NCBI RefSeq assembly: GCF_024199945.1
Contig: NZ_JANADP010000001.1
Coordinates: 7,688,001 to 7,752,000, forward strand
Reading direction: 5' to 3'
Length of the DNA stretch: 64,000 bases
DNA from: Bradyrhizobium sp. CCGUVB4N
GTDB lineage: Bacteria; Pseudomonadota; Alphaproteobacteria; Rhizobiales; Xanthobacteraceae
Below are positions 7,671-16,557 of the stretch, one piece after another. The notes beneath the pieces were generated by a model. That model was not told the origin of the DNA. It searched no databases and was given only the letters and a program-made list of their open reading frames with translations. The position numbers and the translations under genes were made by a program. Every line of letters begins with the position of its first letter. Position 1 is the stretch's first letter.

Positions 7671-9095
7671 ATGTCCCTCGCCCAGCTTGCAGTCATGGAC
7701 ACCGGATCCAACCGGACGCTCGCCGAGCGGCTGATCGACCAGCTCGCCGACCGCATCGGCGGCCTCGGCGTCGAGCTCGCCGACATCGCCGGCAATGTGC
7801 AGGAGGTCGCCAACCGCGTCGCCAACCAGTCGGAGCGGTTCCATCACCTGCAGAAGACGGCGGAGACCATGGTCTCGGCCAACCACGATATCGCCAACGC
7901 CTCGCAGGCGGTGCAGTCGACCACATCGGCGGCGGTCGGCGAGATCGCGCAATCGCGCGGCGCGGTCGACACCGCGGTCAGCCATATCTCCGAGCTCGTC
8001 GCGGCCGTGGAACGGATCGAGGTGCGCCTCTCCGCCGTCGGCTCGGCGCTGGCGCAGGTCGCAAAAGTCTCCGGCTCGATCGAGGCGATCGCCAAGCAGA
8101 CCAATCTGCTGGCGCTGAACGCAACGATCGAGGCCGCGCGGGCCGGCACTGCCGGACGCGGCTTTGCCGTGGTCGCAAGCGAGGTCAAGAACCTCGCCGA
8201 GGCAACCCGGCAGGCCACCCACCAGATCTCCGACACCGTGCGCGATCTCGACGGCCAGATCGAAGGCCTGATCGGCGAGAGCAGCGACGCGTCCCAGCGC
8301 GCGAAGACAGCCGGCGAAGGTGCCCAGCAGATTTCCGGCATCATCTCGCGCGTCCAGCAGGGCTTTGCCTCGGTGGAAGCCGAGATCGACAGCGTCACGC
8401 GTGCGGCGACCTCCAATCTCGGTCATTGCGACACCGTCATCAACGAGCTCAACGAGCTCGCCAAGGGCGTCGACCTTTCCTCGCGCGATCTCCGGAGCGC
8501 CGACCAGCGTGTCACGAAACTGCTCGATACCTCCGAGGGGCTGATCGCGCTGATTGCCGACAGCGGCGTGGAGACATCGGATGCGCCGCTAATCCGCGTT
8601 GTCGTCGACACCGCCAAGCGGATCTCGGCCGAGTTCGAGGCCGCGGTCGATCGCGGCGAGATCACGCTCGACCAGCTCATGGATGAGAAATACCGGGAAA
8701 TCACCGGCACCGATCCCAAGCAGTACAACACCGCCTATGTCGACTTCACCGACCGGGTGCTGCCTGCGATCCAGGACCCGATCCAGAAGTCCGACCCCCG
8801 CATCGTGTTCTGCGTCGCCTGGGCCAAGGGCGGCTATTTGCCGACGCACAATCCCAACTACCGGCTGCCGCAAGGCAAGGACCCGGTCTGGAACAACGCC
8901 AATTGCCGCAACCGCCGCCTGTTCACCGACCGCGCGGTGAAGAAGGTCGCGGCCAACACAAAGCCCTTCCTGCTGCAGACCTATCGCCGCGACATGGGTG
9001 GCGGGCAATTCGTCCTTATGAAGGATTTGTCGTCGCCGATCGTGGTCCGCGGCAAGCACTGGGGTGCGTTCCGGATGGGATTCCGGCAGGGCTGA
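7671..9095 (+). CDS. Soluble methyl-accepting chemotaxis protein with C-terminal Cache-like sensor
   Basis: A 474-residue paralogue of the preceding receptor, also without membrane segments. The signalling helices occupy about residues 30-290 and the tip reads QTNLLALNATIEAARAG with GRGFAVVASEVKNLA after it. The C-terminal sensor, about 310-474, repeats the key positions of the neighbour: YREITGTDPKQYNTAYVDF, GYLPTHNPNY, WNNANCRNRRLF, YRRDMGGG and GKHWGAFRMGF. It lacks the PilZ-like insert. The two genes look like a tandem duplication followed by divergence. No che operon is in the window, so the receptors must work with kinases encoded elsewhere. No methylation-site pentapeptide tether was seen at the C-terminus. 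Confidence 0.87.
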   Translation: MSLAQLAVMDTGSNRTLAERLIDQLADRIGGLGVELADIAGNVQEVANRVANQSERFHHLQKTAETMVSANHDIANASQAVQSTTSAAVGEIAQSRGAVDTAVSHISELVAAVERIEVRLSAVGSALAQVAKVSGSIEAIAKQTNLLALNATIEAARAGTAGRGFAVVASEVKNLAEATRQATHQISDTVRDLDGQIEGLIGESSDASQRAKTAGEGAQQISGIISRVQQGFASVEAEIDSVTRAATSNLGHCDTVINELNELAKGVDLSSRDLRSADQRVTKLLDTSEGLIALIADSGVETSDAPLIRVVVDTAKRISAEFEAAVDRGEITLDQLMDEKYREITGTDPKQYNTAYVDFTDRVLPAIQDPIQKSDPRIVFCVAWAKGGYLPTHNPNYRLPQGKDPVWNNANCRNRRLFTDRAVKKVAANTKPFLLQTYRRDMGGGQFVLMKDLSSPIVVRGKHWGAFRMGFRQG

Positions 9096-9324
9096 CGATT
9101 GCTGCTGCAACTCCTGAACAAAAACCTGCAAAACAACCCCATGCACAGTAGCGGGGCGAGGTGGATCAGCGGCTTGCGCCGGCAGGCCACGACGTAGCTT
9201 GACTCGTCGGGCAAAACACCGGCATAATGCTATTATTCCGAAATCACGCAATCTCGTCGCCGCTGTCTCCAGCAGGAGGGAGCAGTCGCAGCCGACGTCT
9301 TGGCGACCGCCCGAGCAAGCGCCT

Positions 9325-9456
9325 CGTCCTTCGAGACGACCGCTTCGCGGTCTCCTCAGGATAAGGCTGAGCAGCGTCGGCGTCGTTTGAAATTGCTGCC
9401 GCGCACGCCGCCCTCATCCTGAGGGCCCGCCGCAGGCGGGCGTCTCGAAGGATGGC
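9325..9456. repeat. Palindromic intergenic repeat, CTCATCCTGAGG type (two units)
   Basis: A unit at about 9325-9368 (CGTCCTTCGAGACG, GCGGTCTCCTCAGGATAA) is followed by an inverted unit at about 9411-9456 (CCTCATCCTGAGGGCCCGCC, GGCGGGCGTCTCGAAGGAT). Same family as 266-382 and 43895-44048. Confidence 0.65.
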
Positions 9457-9677
9457 TGCGGGCGAGCTAACTGATCTCGTCGAAGCCGATCATCACCCGC
9501 CTTTCGCAATCGCACGAGTTTCGCCTTCGCACCGTTTTGCGAATTCGCACGGTGATGTGCGACGGCCATAGACGCCGATGATGCAAAAGCGTCAGAAAAT
9601 GACGCGTATCATATCAATTAGCCCAAAACCGTTGCAGCTATTCCTGCACAAATTCGTGAACGTCATGGCCTGATGCT

Positions 9678-9703
9678 CCGGCAAAGCAAATATGCATTGC
9701 CGG
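9678..9703. promoter_or_regulatory. Interrupted palindrome upstream of the Mo-hydroxylase operon
   Basis: Arms CCGGCA (9678-9683) and TGCCGG (9698-9703) enclose a second pair, GCA and TGC, around a short A+T centre. It is an operator-like dyad about 100 bp upstream of the 2Fe-2S subunit start. The regulator is unknown and the functional role is inferred only from symmetry and position. Confidence 0.3.
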
Positions 9704-9803
9704 AAATTTCGACGCTTCATCGTTTCACATCGGTATGATTATTGTCGCGCGCGAGCTCGCCAACTAGATCGCCGTAAGCGATCCGGCGAAGAAGGGGATG
9801 CAT

Positions 9804-10268
9804 ATGGCAACGACACTCACCATCAATGGCGAAACGAAATCCTTCGACGCGCCGCCCGAAATGCCGCTGCTGTGGGTGCTGCGCGACATCCTCGGCATGA
9901 CCGGCACCAAGTTCGGCTGCGGCATCGCGCAATGCGGCGCCTGCACGGTGCATGTCGACGGCAAGGCGGTGCGCTCCTGCGTGCTGCCGATCAGCGCGGT
10001 CGCAAACCGCGCCATCACCACCATCGAGCACGTCGGCAGCACGCCGTCAGGCGCGAAGGTGCAGAAAGCCTGGTTAGAGGCCGAAGTGATCCAGTGCGGC
10101 TACTGCCAGTCCGGCCAGATCATGTCGGCCGCGGCGCTGCTGGCGGCAACGCCCAACCCTGACGATGCCGACATCGACGCGGCGATGGCCGGCAACATCT
10201 GCCGCTGCGGCACCTATGTGCGCATCCGCGAGGCCATCAAGCTCGCCGCCTCCGGCCGTCAATCGTGA
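9804..10268 (+). CDS. 2Fe-2S subunit of molybdenum hydroxylase (IorA/NicA-like)
   Basis: Small iron-sulfur subunit of a xanthine-dehydrogenase-family hydroxylase, carrying electrons from the Mo cofactor. The N-terminal plant-type ferredoxin cluster uses FGCGIAQCGACTVH near 41-54 with RSC near 64, and the C-terminal helical cluster uses QCGYCQSGQ near 97-105 and NICRCGTY near 131-138. All eight cysteines are present. The length (154 residues from the ATG at 9804, or 156 from 9798) fits IorA-type subunits. The start at 9804 leaves GAAGGGG at good ribosome-binding distance. Its stop overlaps an upstream GTG of the next frame, so it is tightly linked to the Mo subunit. Confidence 0.93.
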   Translation: MATTLTINGETKSFDAPPEMPLLWVLRDILGMTGTKFGCGIAQCGACTVHVDGKAVRSCVLPISAVANRAITTIEHVGSTPSGAKVQKAWLEAEVIQCGYCQSGQIMSAAALLAATPNPDDADIDAAMAGNICRCGTYVRIREAIKLAASGRQS

Positions 10269-10276
10269 GGTCCGCC

Positions 10277-12439
10277 ATGAATGCACATCACAACGTCTCC
10301 CGCCGCGCGCTTCTGACCGGCGGCCTCGCCACCGGCTTCGTGCTCGCCTTCCATGTGCCGCTGCGCGCCGCGAACGAGCCGGTGCAGAAGGATGCGACCG
10401 AGGACAAGTTTGCGCCCAACGCTTTCATCCGGATCGACGAGACCGGCCGCACCGTGCTGATGATGCCGCAGGTCGAGATGGGCCAGGGCACCTACACCTC
10501 GATCTCCGCCGTGCTCGCCGAGGAGCTGGATGCCGACTGGAGCAAGGTCGAGGTGCAGCACGCGCCGCCCAACGACAAGCTCTACGCCAACCCGACCTTC
10601 GGCCTCCAGGTCACCGGCAACTCCAACTCGATCCGCGCCTGGTGGATGCCGCTGCGCAAGGCCGGCGCCACCGCGCGCGCGATGCTGGTGCAGGCAGCGG
10701 CCGCCCAGTGGGGCGTCGAGCCCGCAAGCTGCACGGCATCGAAAGGCGAGGTCGCGCATGCCGCGAGCGGCCGCAAGCTCGGCTATGGCGAGCTGGCGCT
10801 TGCCGCGCAGGGCCAGACGCCGCCGAAGGACGTCGCGGTCAAGGACCCCAAGGATTTCGTCCTGATCGGCCAGCCGCTGAAGCGGCTCGACACGCCCGAC
10901 AAGGTCAACGGCAAGGCGCTCTACGGGATCGACGCGATCCTGCCTGACATGAAGATCGCGGCCATTGCCAATTGCCCCGTGTTCGGCGGCAAGGTCGGCA
11001 AGGTCGACGACAGCGCGGCGACGAAGATCGCCGGCGTGCGCAAGGTCGTCGTGCTCGACGACGCCGTCGCCGTGATCGGCGATCACATGTGGGCGGCGAA
11101 ACAAGGCCTCGCGGCGCTCAAGATCGAGTGGAACGAGGGAGCGAACGCTGAGATTTCCACCAAGGACGTCTGGGACGATTTGCGCAAGGCCAGCGAGAAG
11201 GACGGTGCGATCGCGAAATCCACCGGCGATATCGCCAAGGCGCTCGCGGCCGGCGACAAGTTCGAGGCGACCTTCGAATTGCCGTTCCTCGCGCATGCCT
11301 CGATGGAGCCGATCAACGCCACCGTGCGGGTCACGAAAGACTCCTGCGAGATCTGGACCGGCACGCAGATCATGACGCGCGTGCAGTCGGAGGCCGCAAA
11401 GGCCGCCGGCCTCCCCATCGACAAGGTGATCGTCAACCAGCACCTGCTCGGCGGCGGTTTTGGCCGCAAGCTCGAGCCGGACATGGTCATTGCCGCGGTG
11501 AAGATCGCAAAACAGGTCGACTATCCCGTCAAGGTGATCTGGACCCGCGAGGAGGACATCCAGCACGACGTCTACCGTCCGGTTTATCGCGACCAGGTCA
11601 CGGCGTCGCTGGTCGACGGCAAGGTCGCAGGCTGGAAGTACAAGGTCGCCGGCTCGGCCGTGTTGGCGCGCTGGCTGCCGCCGGCGTTCCAGAAGGGTAT
11701 CGACATCGACGCGATCGACGCCGCGGTCGACGCACCCTATGATTTCGCCAACTTCCACGTCGAATATGTCCATGCCGAGCCGCCGGCGGTGCCGACCGGC
11801 TTCTGGCGCGGCGTCGGCCCGAACAACAACGTGTTCGCGGTCGAATGCGCCATGGACGAGCTCGCCCGCAAGGCCGGCAAGGATCCGATCGAATTCCGGA
11901 AGTCGATGCTGACCAAGAACCCGCGCATGCTCGCGGTGCTCAACCAGGTCGCTGAAAAGTCCGGCTGGGGCCAGCCGCTGCCGGCGCGCGTCGGCCGCGG
12001 CGTCTGCGTGCAGCCGTCCTTCGCGAGCTTCATCGCGACCGTGGTGGAAGCGGAGATCGACGACATCGGCGAGATCGTGCTTCGCCGCGTCACCTCGGTG
12101 GTCGACACCGGCATCGCTGTGAATCCCGATACGGTGAAGGCGCAGATCGAGGGCGGACTGATCTTCGGCCTCACCGCCGCGCTCTATGGCGAGATCACCA
12201 TCGAGAAGGGCCGCGTGCAGCAGTCGAACTTCCACGACTACCGCATGATGCGCATCAACGAGACGCCGAAGATCGAGGTCATCGTCGTCAAGAGCGGCGA
12301 GGCGCCCGGCGGCATCGGCGAGGCCGGCGTCAATGCCGGACCGCCGGCGTTACGCAACGCGATTTACGCCGCAACCGGCGTGGCGCTGCGGCGCCTGCCG
12401 ATCGACCGTAAACTCCTGGCTGCCGGGAGGAAGGCATGA
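10277..12439 (+). CDS. Molybdopterin-binding subunit of molybdenum hydroxylase (IorB/NicB-like), Tat-exported
   Basis: A 720-residue single-chain molybdopterin subunit of the xanthine dehydrogenase family. The N-terminus has SRRALLTGGLATG, a Tat signal, so the folded cofactor enzyme is exported or membrane-associated. Family stretches include MPQVEMGQGTYTSI near 62, GNSNSIRAWW near 118, LGGGFGRKLEPD near 395, GFWRGVGPNNNVFAVE near 510 and a C-terminal PGGIGEAGVNAGPPALRNA with the catalytic-type Glu near 680. The partners are the 2Fe-2S gene upstream and a tri-haem cytochrome downstream (4-bp overlap), the same three parts found in isoquinoline and nicotinate hydroxylases. There is no FAD subunit. 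The true substrate, an N-heterocycle or aldehyde, cannot be told. Confidence 0.9.
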   Translation: MNAHHNVSRRALLTGGLATGFVLAFHVPLRAANEPVQKDATEDKFAPNAFIRIDETGRTVLMMPQVEMGQGTYTSISAVLAEELDADWSKVEVQHAPPNDKLYANPTFGLQVTGNSNSIRAWWMPLRKAGATARAMLVQAAAAQWGVEPASCTASKGEVAHAASGRKLGYGELALAAQGQTPPKDVAVKDPKDFVLIGQPLKRLDTPDKVNGKALYGIDAILPDMKIAAIANCPVFGGKVGKVDDSAATKIAGVRKVVVLDDAVAVIGDHMWAAKQGLAALKIEWNEGANAEISTKDVWDDLRKASEKDGAIAKSTGDIAKALAAGDKFEATFELPFLAHASMEPINATVRVTKDSCEIWTGTQIMTRVQSEAAKAAGLPIDKVIVNQHLLGGGFGRKLEPDMVIAAVKIAKQVDYPVKVIWTREEDIQHDVYRPVYRDQVTASLVDGKVAGWKYKVAGSAVLARWLPPAFQKGIDIDAIDAAVDAPYDFANFHVEYVHAEPPAVPTGFWRGVGPNNNVFAVECAMDELARKAGKDPIEFRKSMLTKNPRMLAVLNQVAEKSGWGQPLPARVGRGVCVQPSFASFIATVVEAEIDDIGEIVLRRVTSVVDTGIAVNPDTVKAQIEGGLIFGLTAALYGEITIEKGRVQQSNFHDYRMMRINETPKIEVIVVKSGEAPGGIGEAGVNAGPPALRNAIYAATGVALRRLPIDRKLLAAGRKA

Positions 12440-13779
12440 GCCGGACAATGCGTATCCTTGCAAGCCTCGTCGTGATCGCCATCGTCGCGGTGGTATCAGG
12501 CGTCTTCATCATCCGCGGACCCGGTCCGCTCGATTTCGCCGGCGGCACCAGGGTTGCGCTGGCCGACTACCGCGCCGGCAAGCCCACGGGCGTGCCGGCC
12601 AAGCTGGAGAAAGCAAGCCTGGTCGAGCGCGGCGAATATCTGGCGAAGGCGGCCGACTGCATGGTCTGCCACACCAAGCCCGGCGAGAAGGATTACTCCG
12701 GCGGGCTCGCTTTCAAGCTGCCGTTCGGCACGCTCTATTCGACCAACATCACGCCCGACAAGGACACCGGCATCGGCAATTACAGCGACCAGGATTTTCT
12801 CAACGCGGTCCAGCGCGGCAAGCGGCATGACGGCGCCCGGCTCTATCCGGCCATGCCGTACACGTCCTACACCTATATGAGCGATGACGACGTGCTGGCG
12901 GTAAAGGCGTATCTGTTCAGTCTGCCGGCCGTGCGCGCCAAGGCGCCGGAGAACACACTGTCGTTCCCGTTCAACCAGCGCTGGGCGATGTTGTTCTGGT
13001 CGGCCGTGTTCAATCCGGACACGCGCTTTGCGCCCGACACGTCGAAGAGCCCGGAGTGGAACAGAGGTGCGTATCTCGCGGAAGCGCTCGCCCATTGCGG
13101 CGAGTGCCATACGCCGCGCAATCTCGGCTTTGCGCTCGACAACCGCAAGAAGTTCGCCGGCGCCATCACCGCCGGCTGGCACGCCTTCAACATCTCCTCC
13201 GACAAGGCCACCGGCCTCGGCAACTGGAGCGACGCGGATCTGATCGCCTATCTGTCGCTCGGCCATGCGCCGGGCCACGGCTCGGCCTCGGGTCCGATGG
13301 GCGAAGCTGTCGACCACAGCTTTAGCCAGTTCGCGCCGGAGGACATCCGCTCCATCGTTGCGTATTTGCGCAGCGTGCCGCCGGTGCCCTCGCCCGATCT
13401 TCCGGCCACCACGGCGCCGGTCGCGCCCGCCTCGCACAAGGACGGCGTGACGGCCGACGCACGCGGCAAGAAGGTGTTCGCCAGCGCCTGCGCCAGCTGC
13501 CATGGCTGGAGCGGCGAGAGCCCGGTGTCGCCGATGGCGACGCTCACCGGCACCTGGGCCGTCAATGACCCCGCCGCCACCAACGTCGCGCAGATCGTGA
13601 TCTCGGGCACCAAGCGGCACACGCCCGACGGCGCGCTGTCGATGCCGGCGTTCGGCAATGCCTACACCGACGACGAGATCGCGGCGGTGGCGAACTACGT
13701 CACGGCGCGGTTCGGCACCAAGGGCTCGAAGCTGACGGCGAAGGACGTGGCGGAGCTGCGGGAGCAAACGGCGGAGTAG
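12436..13779 (+). CDS. Tri-haem cytochrome c, electron acceptor of the Mo hydroxylase
   Basis: A 447-residue protein with an N-terminal membrane anchor or uncleaved signal (hydrophobic residues about 7-26) and three c-type haem sites: CMVCH at 75-79, CGECH at 221-225 and CASCH at 352-356. The layout matches the tri-haem cytochrome subunits of membrane-bound alcohol/aldehyde dehydrogenases and the cytochrome part of NicB. The ATG overlaps the Mo subunit stop by 4 bp, so the protein almost certainly takes electrons from that enzyme and passes them to the respiratory chain. No residues appear to be missing. Confidence 0.93.
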   Translation: MSRTMRILASLVVIAIVAVVSGVFIIRGPGPLDFAGGTRVALADYRAGKPTGVPAKLEKASLVERGEYLAKAADCMVCHTKPGEKDYSGGLAFKLPFGTLYSTNITPDKDTGIGNYSDQDFLNAVQRGKRHDGARLYPAMPYTSYTYMSDDDVLAVKAYLFSLPAVRAKAPENTLSFPFNQRWAMLFWSAVFNPDTRFAPDTSKSPEWNRGAYLAEALAHCGECHTPRNLGFALDNRKKFAGAITAGWHAFNISSDKATGLGNWSDADLIAYLSLGHAPGHGSASGPMGEAVDHSFSQFAPEDIRSIVAYLRSVPPVPSPDLPATTAPVAPASHKDGVTADARGKKVFASACASCHGWSGESPVSPMATLTGTWAVNDPAATNVAQIVISGTKRHTPDGALSMPAFGNAYTDDEIAAVANYVTARFGTKGSKLTAKDVAELREQTAE

Positions 13780-13818
13780 CGGATAGCAAGATTGACGCGC
13801 GATCGCGCGTCAATCTCC

Positions 13819-13953
13819 CCTGTCGTCCCGGACAAGCGCAGCGCAGATCCGGGACCCATACACCGCAGCAAGCGTTTGGCGAAGATGAGTAATGACCATC
13901 GCGCGTAACGACTGCTGCTGCGGCGTATGGGTCCCGGCTTTCGCCGGGACGAC
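13819..13953. repeat. Palindromic intergenic repeat, GTCCCGGACAAGCG type
   Basis: The left part reads CTGTCGTCCCGGACAAGCG then GATCCGGGACCCATA; the right part reads TATGGGTCCCGGC, TTTCGCCGGGACGACA. Together they can fold into a long hairpin. Further copies lie at 14039-14177 and 62217-62352, with variants at 23030-23160, 46085-46240 and 52741-52888. The 468 bp between the cytochrome gene and the cyclase gene hold two copies and no gene. Confidence 0.75.
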
Positions 13954-14038
13954 ACTGAGGGTGTGGCCGCGCTCGTCAACTCACCATTCGGCAGCGGAAT
14001 TGTGTGCGGCGAGATTGATGCGAGAGCGTGCACCTCAA

Positions 14039-14177
14039 TCTGTCGTCCCGGACAAGCGAAGCGCAGATCCGGGACCCATACGCCGCAGCAAGAGTTTTGC
14101 GAAGACCCGGAGTGACCAGCTTCGCGCCACAACTTCTCCCTGGGGTTATGGGTCCCGGCCTTCGCCGGGACGACACC
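14039..14177. repeat. Palindromic intergenic repeat, GTCCCGGACAAGCG type (second copy)
   Basis: Direct repetition of the unit at 13819-13953 with the same order of parts (CTGTCGTCCCGGACAAGCG, GATCCGGGACCCATACG, TTATGGGTCCCGGCC, TTCGCCGGGACGACA). About 85 bp of unrelated sequence separates the two copies. Confidence 0.75.
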
Positions 14178-14246
14178 GATTGTATGGCGTTGGCTAAACC
14201 ACAGCATCGGCGCGGACGCTTCACACGCCCGCGCCGATCTTTGTCC

Positions 14247-15344
14247 TCACGTAATCGCAATCGGGCAGCCGTTGCTGCCCGTGGCGCCCTTGATCGGGGC
14301 GGGCGCGAAGCAGTAGACGAACTGGTACTTCTTGTCGGCGATCAGATCGTCGAAGAAGAGGTTCTCGTGATTGTGGATGCCGTGCTTGGTCTGCAGCTCG
14401 GCGTGGACCACGAAGGCGAGCGACTTGTCGGGATTGGGCACCACCTCGACCGCCCAGGTGTCGGCACCGGTCAGTGCGAGGTCCTTCTCGACCACCCATT
14501 TTGCTGCGTCGAGGCCGATGCCCGGCTCGCCGCTGTTGAAGCGATCGTTGTTCTTCATCCACAGCGAGCCCCAGCCGGTGTGGAAGAAGATCGCGTCGCC
14601 CGGCTTGATGTCGGCCTCATTCATGTTTTGCTTGGCCAAGGCCGCCTTGATGTCGGCCGCTGATATCTCCTGCCCGGCGTCCATCATGCCGCCCTTGAGC
14701 GCCACCATGTCGATGAGATGGCCTCGGGTGAACAGCGGCTTGAGCTTCTCGACGCCGAGCTTCTTCAGACCGTAGGCGTCGCTGATCTCCTGGGCAGTGA
14801 AGCCGTTGTAGAATTTCATCTCGCTCTTGTCGCCGTCCTTGCCCAGCTGGATGCCGATATGGCCGAGACCGTCGAACTGCGTGCCGGTCTGGCCGATCTC
14901 GGTGGTCAGGAATTCGTCGTGATAGACCATCTTGTTGTCGCCGAACGGGCCACCGGTCGGGCTGCCGGGAATGCGCAGCGTGAACGCGCGCGGACCGAAC
15001 AGCGGCATGCCACCTTCGTAGACACGGCCGATCTTGTAGATCTTGCCGTCCTTGATCCATTTTGCGGTGTCGAGGACTTTCTCGGGCGTGATGTGATTGG
15101 AGGCGCCGCATTCGTCATCCTTGCCCCATTTCGACGGCCACCAGGGCTTGTCGGTGCCCTTGGGCATGGAGGTTGCGGTCTGCGCCTGGGCTTCGCTGAT
15201 CGGGGCGAGCGAGAACTTGCCGTGCATCGAGCCGGCAAGTGCGGCTCCGGCAACGCCGGCGATGCCCGCGGTGCGGAGCAGGGTCCGGCGATCTGTCGTG
15301 GAGCCGCTGTCGTCTTGATCTACGTTATTGATCTCATTAGACAT
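14247..15344 (-). CDS. Cyclase family protein (kynurenine-formamidase-like hydrolase), Tat-exported
   Basis: A 365-residue member of the cyclase family (Pfam PF04199), metal-dependent amidohydrolases that include bacterial kynurenine formamidase and isatin hydrolase. The metal-binding motif appears as GQTGTQFDGLGHIGIQ near residues 132-147, and the second conserved part as GDAIFFHTGWGSLW near 240-253. An N-terminal DRRTLLRTAGIAGVAGAAL is a Tat signal, so the enzyme is exported. Polycyclic or aromatic ring substrates are possible, but the sequence does not identify one. It stands alone, flanked by intergenic repeats downstream and by the divergent CobW-like gene upstream. Confidence 0.85.
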   Translation of the reverse strand: MSNEINNVDQDDSGSTTDRRTLLRTAGIAGVAGAALAGSMHGKFSLAPISEAQAQTATSMPKGTDKPWWPSKWGKDDECGASNHITPEKVLDTAKWIKDGKIYKIGRVYEGGMPLFGPRAFTLRIPGSPTGGPFGDNKMVYHDEFLTTEIGQTGTQFDGLGHIGIQLGKDGDKSEMKFYNGFTAQEISDAYGLKKLGVEKLKPLFTRGHLIDMVALKGGMMDAGQEISAADIKAALAKQNMNEADIKPGDAIFFHTGWGSLWMKNNDRFNSGEPGIGLDAAKWVVEKDLALTGADTWAVEVVPNPDKSLAFVVHAELQTKHGIHNHENLFFDDLIADKKYQFVYCFAPAPIKGATGSNGCPIAIT

Positions 15345-15464
15345 TGCACCCTCCCAGGTTGTGGTCAGAATAAGCTCTGACTCTAAAATTGTTTCCGCCA
15401 GCCTCCTCCTCCGCTACGCTGTTGTCCAGCGGCAAAAATATGACGGTCGGCGCGCGAGCTTCCC

Positions 15465-16529
15465 ATGAGCCTGTTCGAAAGCGACAAATCGGCGCAGCGG
15501 CTACCGGTATCGCTGATCACTGGCTTTCTCGGCAGCGGCAAGACCACGCTGCTCAATCGCCTGCTGCGCCACGACGACATGACGGACAGCGCCGTCATCA
15601 TCAACGAGTACGGCGAGGTCAGCCTCGATCATCTGCTGGTCGAGCGCGTCGATGGCGAAGTCGCCGTGCTCGCAAGCGGCTGCATCTGCTGCACCATCCG
15701 CAGCGACCTCGAGCAGACGCTGCGCGACCTTCTGGTGAAGCGCGACCGCAGCGAGATTCCGCCGTTCCGCCGCATCCTGATCGAGACCACCGGGCTCGCC
15801 GATCCCGCGCCGATCGTCCAGCTTCTGCTCAACAACCCGCTCGTCTCGCACTTCCTGCGGCTCGACGCGATCGTGACCACGATCGACGCCGTCAACGCAT
15901 CGCATCAGCTCGACCGTCAGTTTGAGGCGGTGAAGCAGGTCGCGCTGGCGGACCGGCTGCTGATCACCAAGCGCGATCTCGCCGAAGACATCGGCGCGCT
16001 GCAGTCGCGCCTACGCCAGCTCAATCCCGCCGCCGGAATCGAAACCGTCGATCACGGCGAGATCGATCCGGCCAACCTGTTCGACGCCGGCCTGATCGAT
16101 CCCGAGAAGAAAAAGATCGACGTCGCGCGCTGGCTCAATGAGCACGCCTTTACCGGGCCGCACGCGCATGCCGGTCACTCGCATCATGAGCACGCGCATC
16201 ATGACCATGATCATCATGATCACGACGCCTCCATCACCAGCTTCATGCTCGCGTTCGACGAGCCGCTCGACTGGATGGCCGTGACGCACTGGCTCGCGCA
16301 TTTGCGCAGCGCGCGCGGTGCAGACCTCTTGCGGGTCAAGGGGATACTCAATCTTCAGGGCGAGCCGGCGCCCATCGTGATCCACGGCGTGCACCATGTG
16401 TTTCATCCGCCGGTGGCGCTGGCTGCCTGGCCCGACAACGATCGCCGCTCGCGCATCGTCTTCATCACGCGCGGGATTTCGCGTGCCGACGTGCTGGACC
16501 TCTGGCAGGCGGTTCGCGCCGCGGCGTGA
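15465..16529 (+). CDS. CobW/ZNG-family GTPase metallochaperone
   Basis: A 354-residue G3E GTPase of the COG0523 group. It shows Walker A GFLGSGKTTLLNRLL near 19-33, the family metal motif SGCICCTIR (CxCC) near 68-76, ETTGLADP near 106-113, and the TKRD guanine-specificity motif near 168. A His-rich insert at about 225-250 (HAGHSHHEHAHHDHD and more) is a metal-storage or sensing loop. The C-terminal CobW_C domain covers about 260-354. These proteins deliver Zn2+ or Co2+ to client enzymes, often in metal limitation. No Zur-like operator was recognised upstream and no client gene is obvious nearby. Confidence 0.92.
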   Translation: MSLFESDKSAQRLPVSLITGFLGSGKTTLLNRLLRHDDMTDSAVIINEYGEVSLDHLLVERVDGEVAVLASGCICCTIRSDLEQTLRDLLVKRDRSEIPPFRRILIETTGLADPAPIVQLLLNNPLVSHFLRLDAIVTTIDAVNASHQLDRQFEAVKQVALADRLLITKRDLAEDIGALQSRLRQLNPAAGIETVDHGEIDPANLFDAGLIDPEKKKIDVARWLNEHAFTGPHAHAGHSHHEHAHHDHDHHDHDASITSFMLAFDEPLDWMAVTHWLAHLRSARGADLLRVKGILNLQGEPAPIVIHGVHHVFHPPVALAAWPDNDRRSRIVFITRGISRADVLDLWQAVRAAA

Positions 16530-16557
16530 CATTGTCGAAATGAGAGACGCTGCCTAA

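Larger units (their letters stand above)
9096..9797. other. 700-bp intergenic region without a recognisable gene
   Basis: It holds two copies or half-copies of the CTCATCCTGAGG-type repeat (9325-9456) and an AT-richer stretch (about 9590-9760) upstream of the molybdenum hydroxylase operon, which is the likely promoter region. No convincing protein-coding frame was seen on either strand. Confidence 0.5.

Noticed and set aside
10259..12235. 658-residue open frame on the minus strand
   Set aside because: It lies wholly opposite the molybdopterin subunit gene; the product is low-complexity Arg/Gly/Asp/His sequence without family motifs, the usual antisense shadow in high-GC coding DNA.
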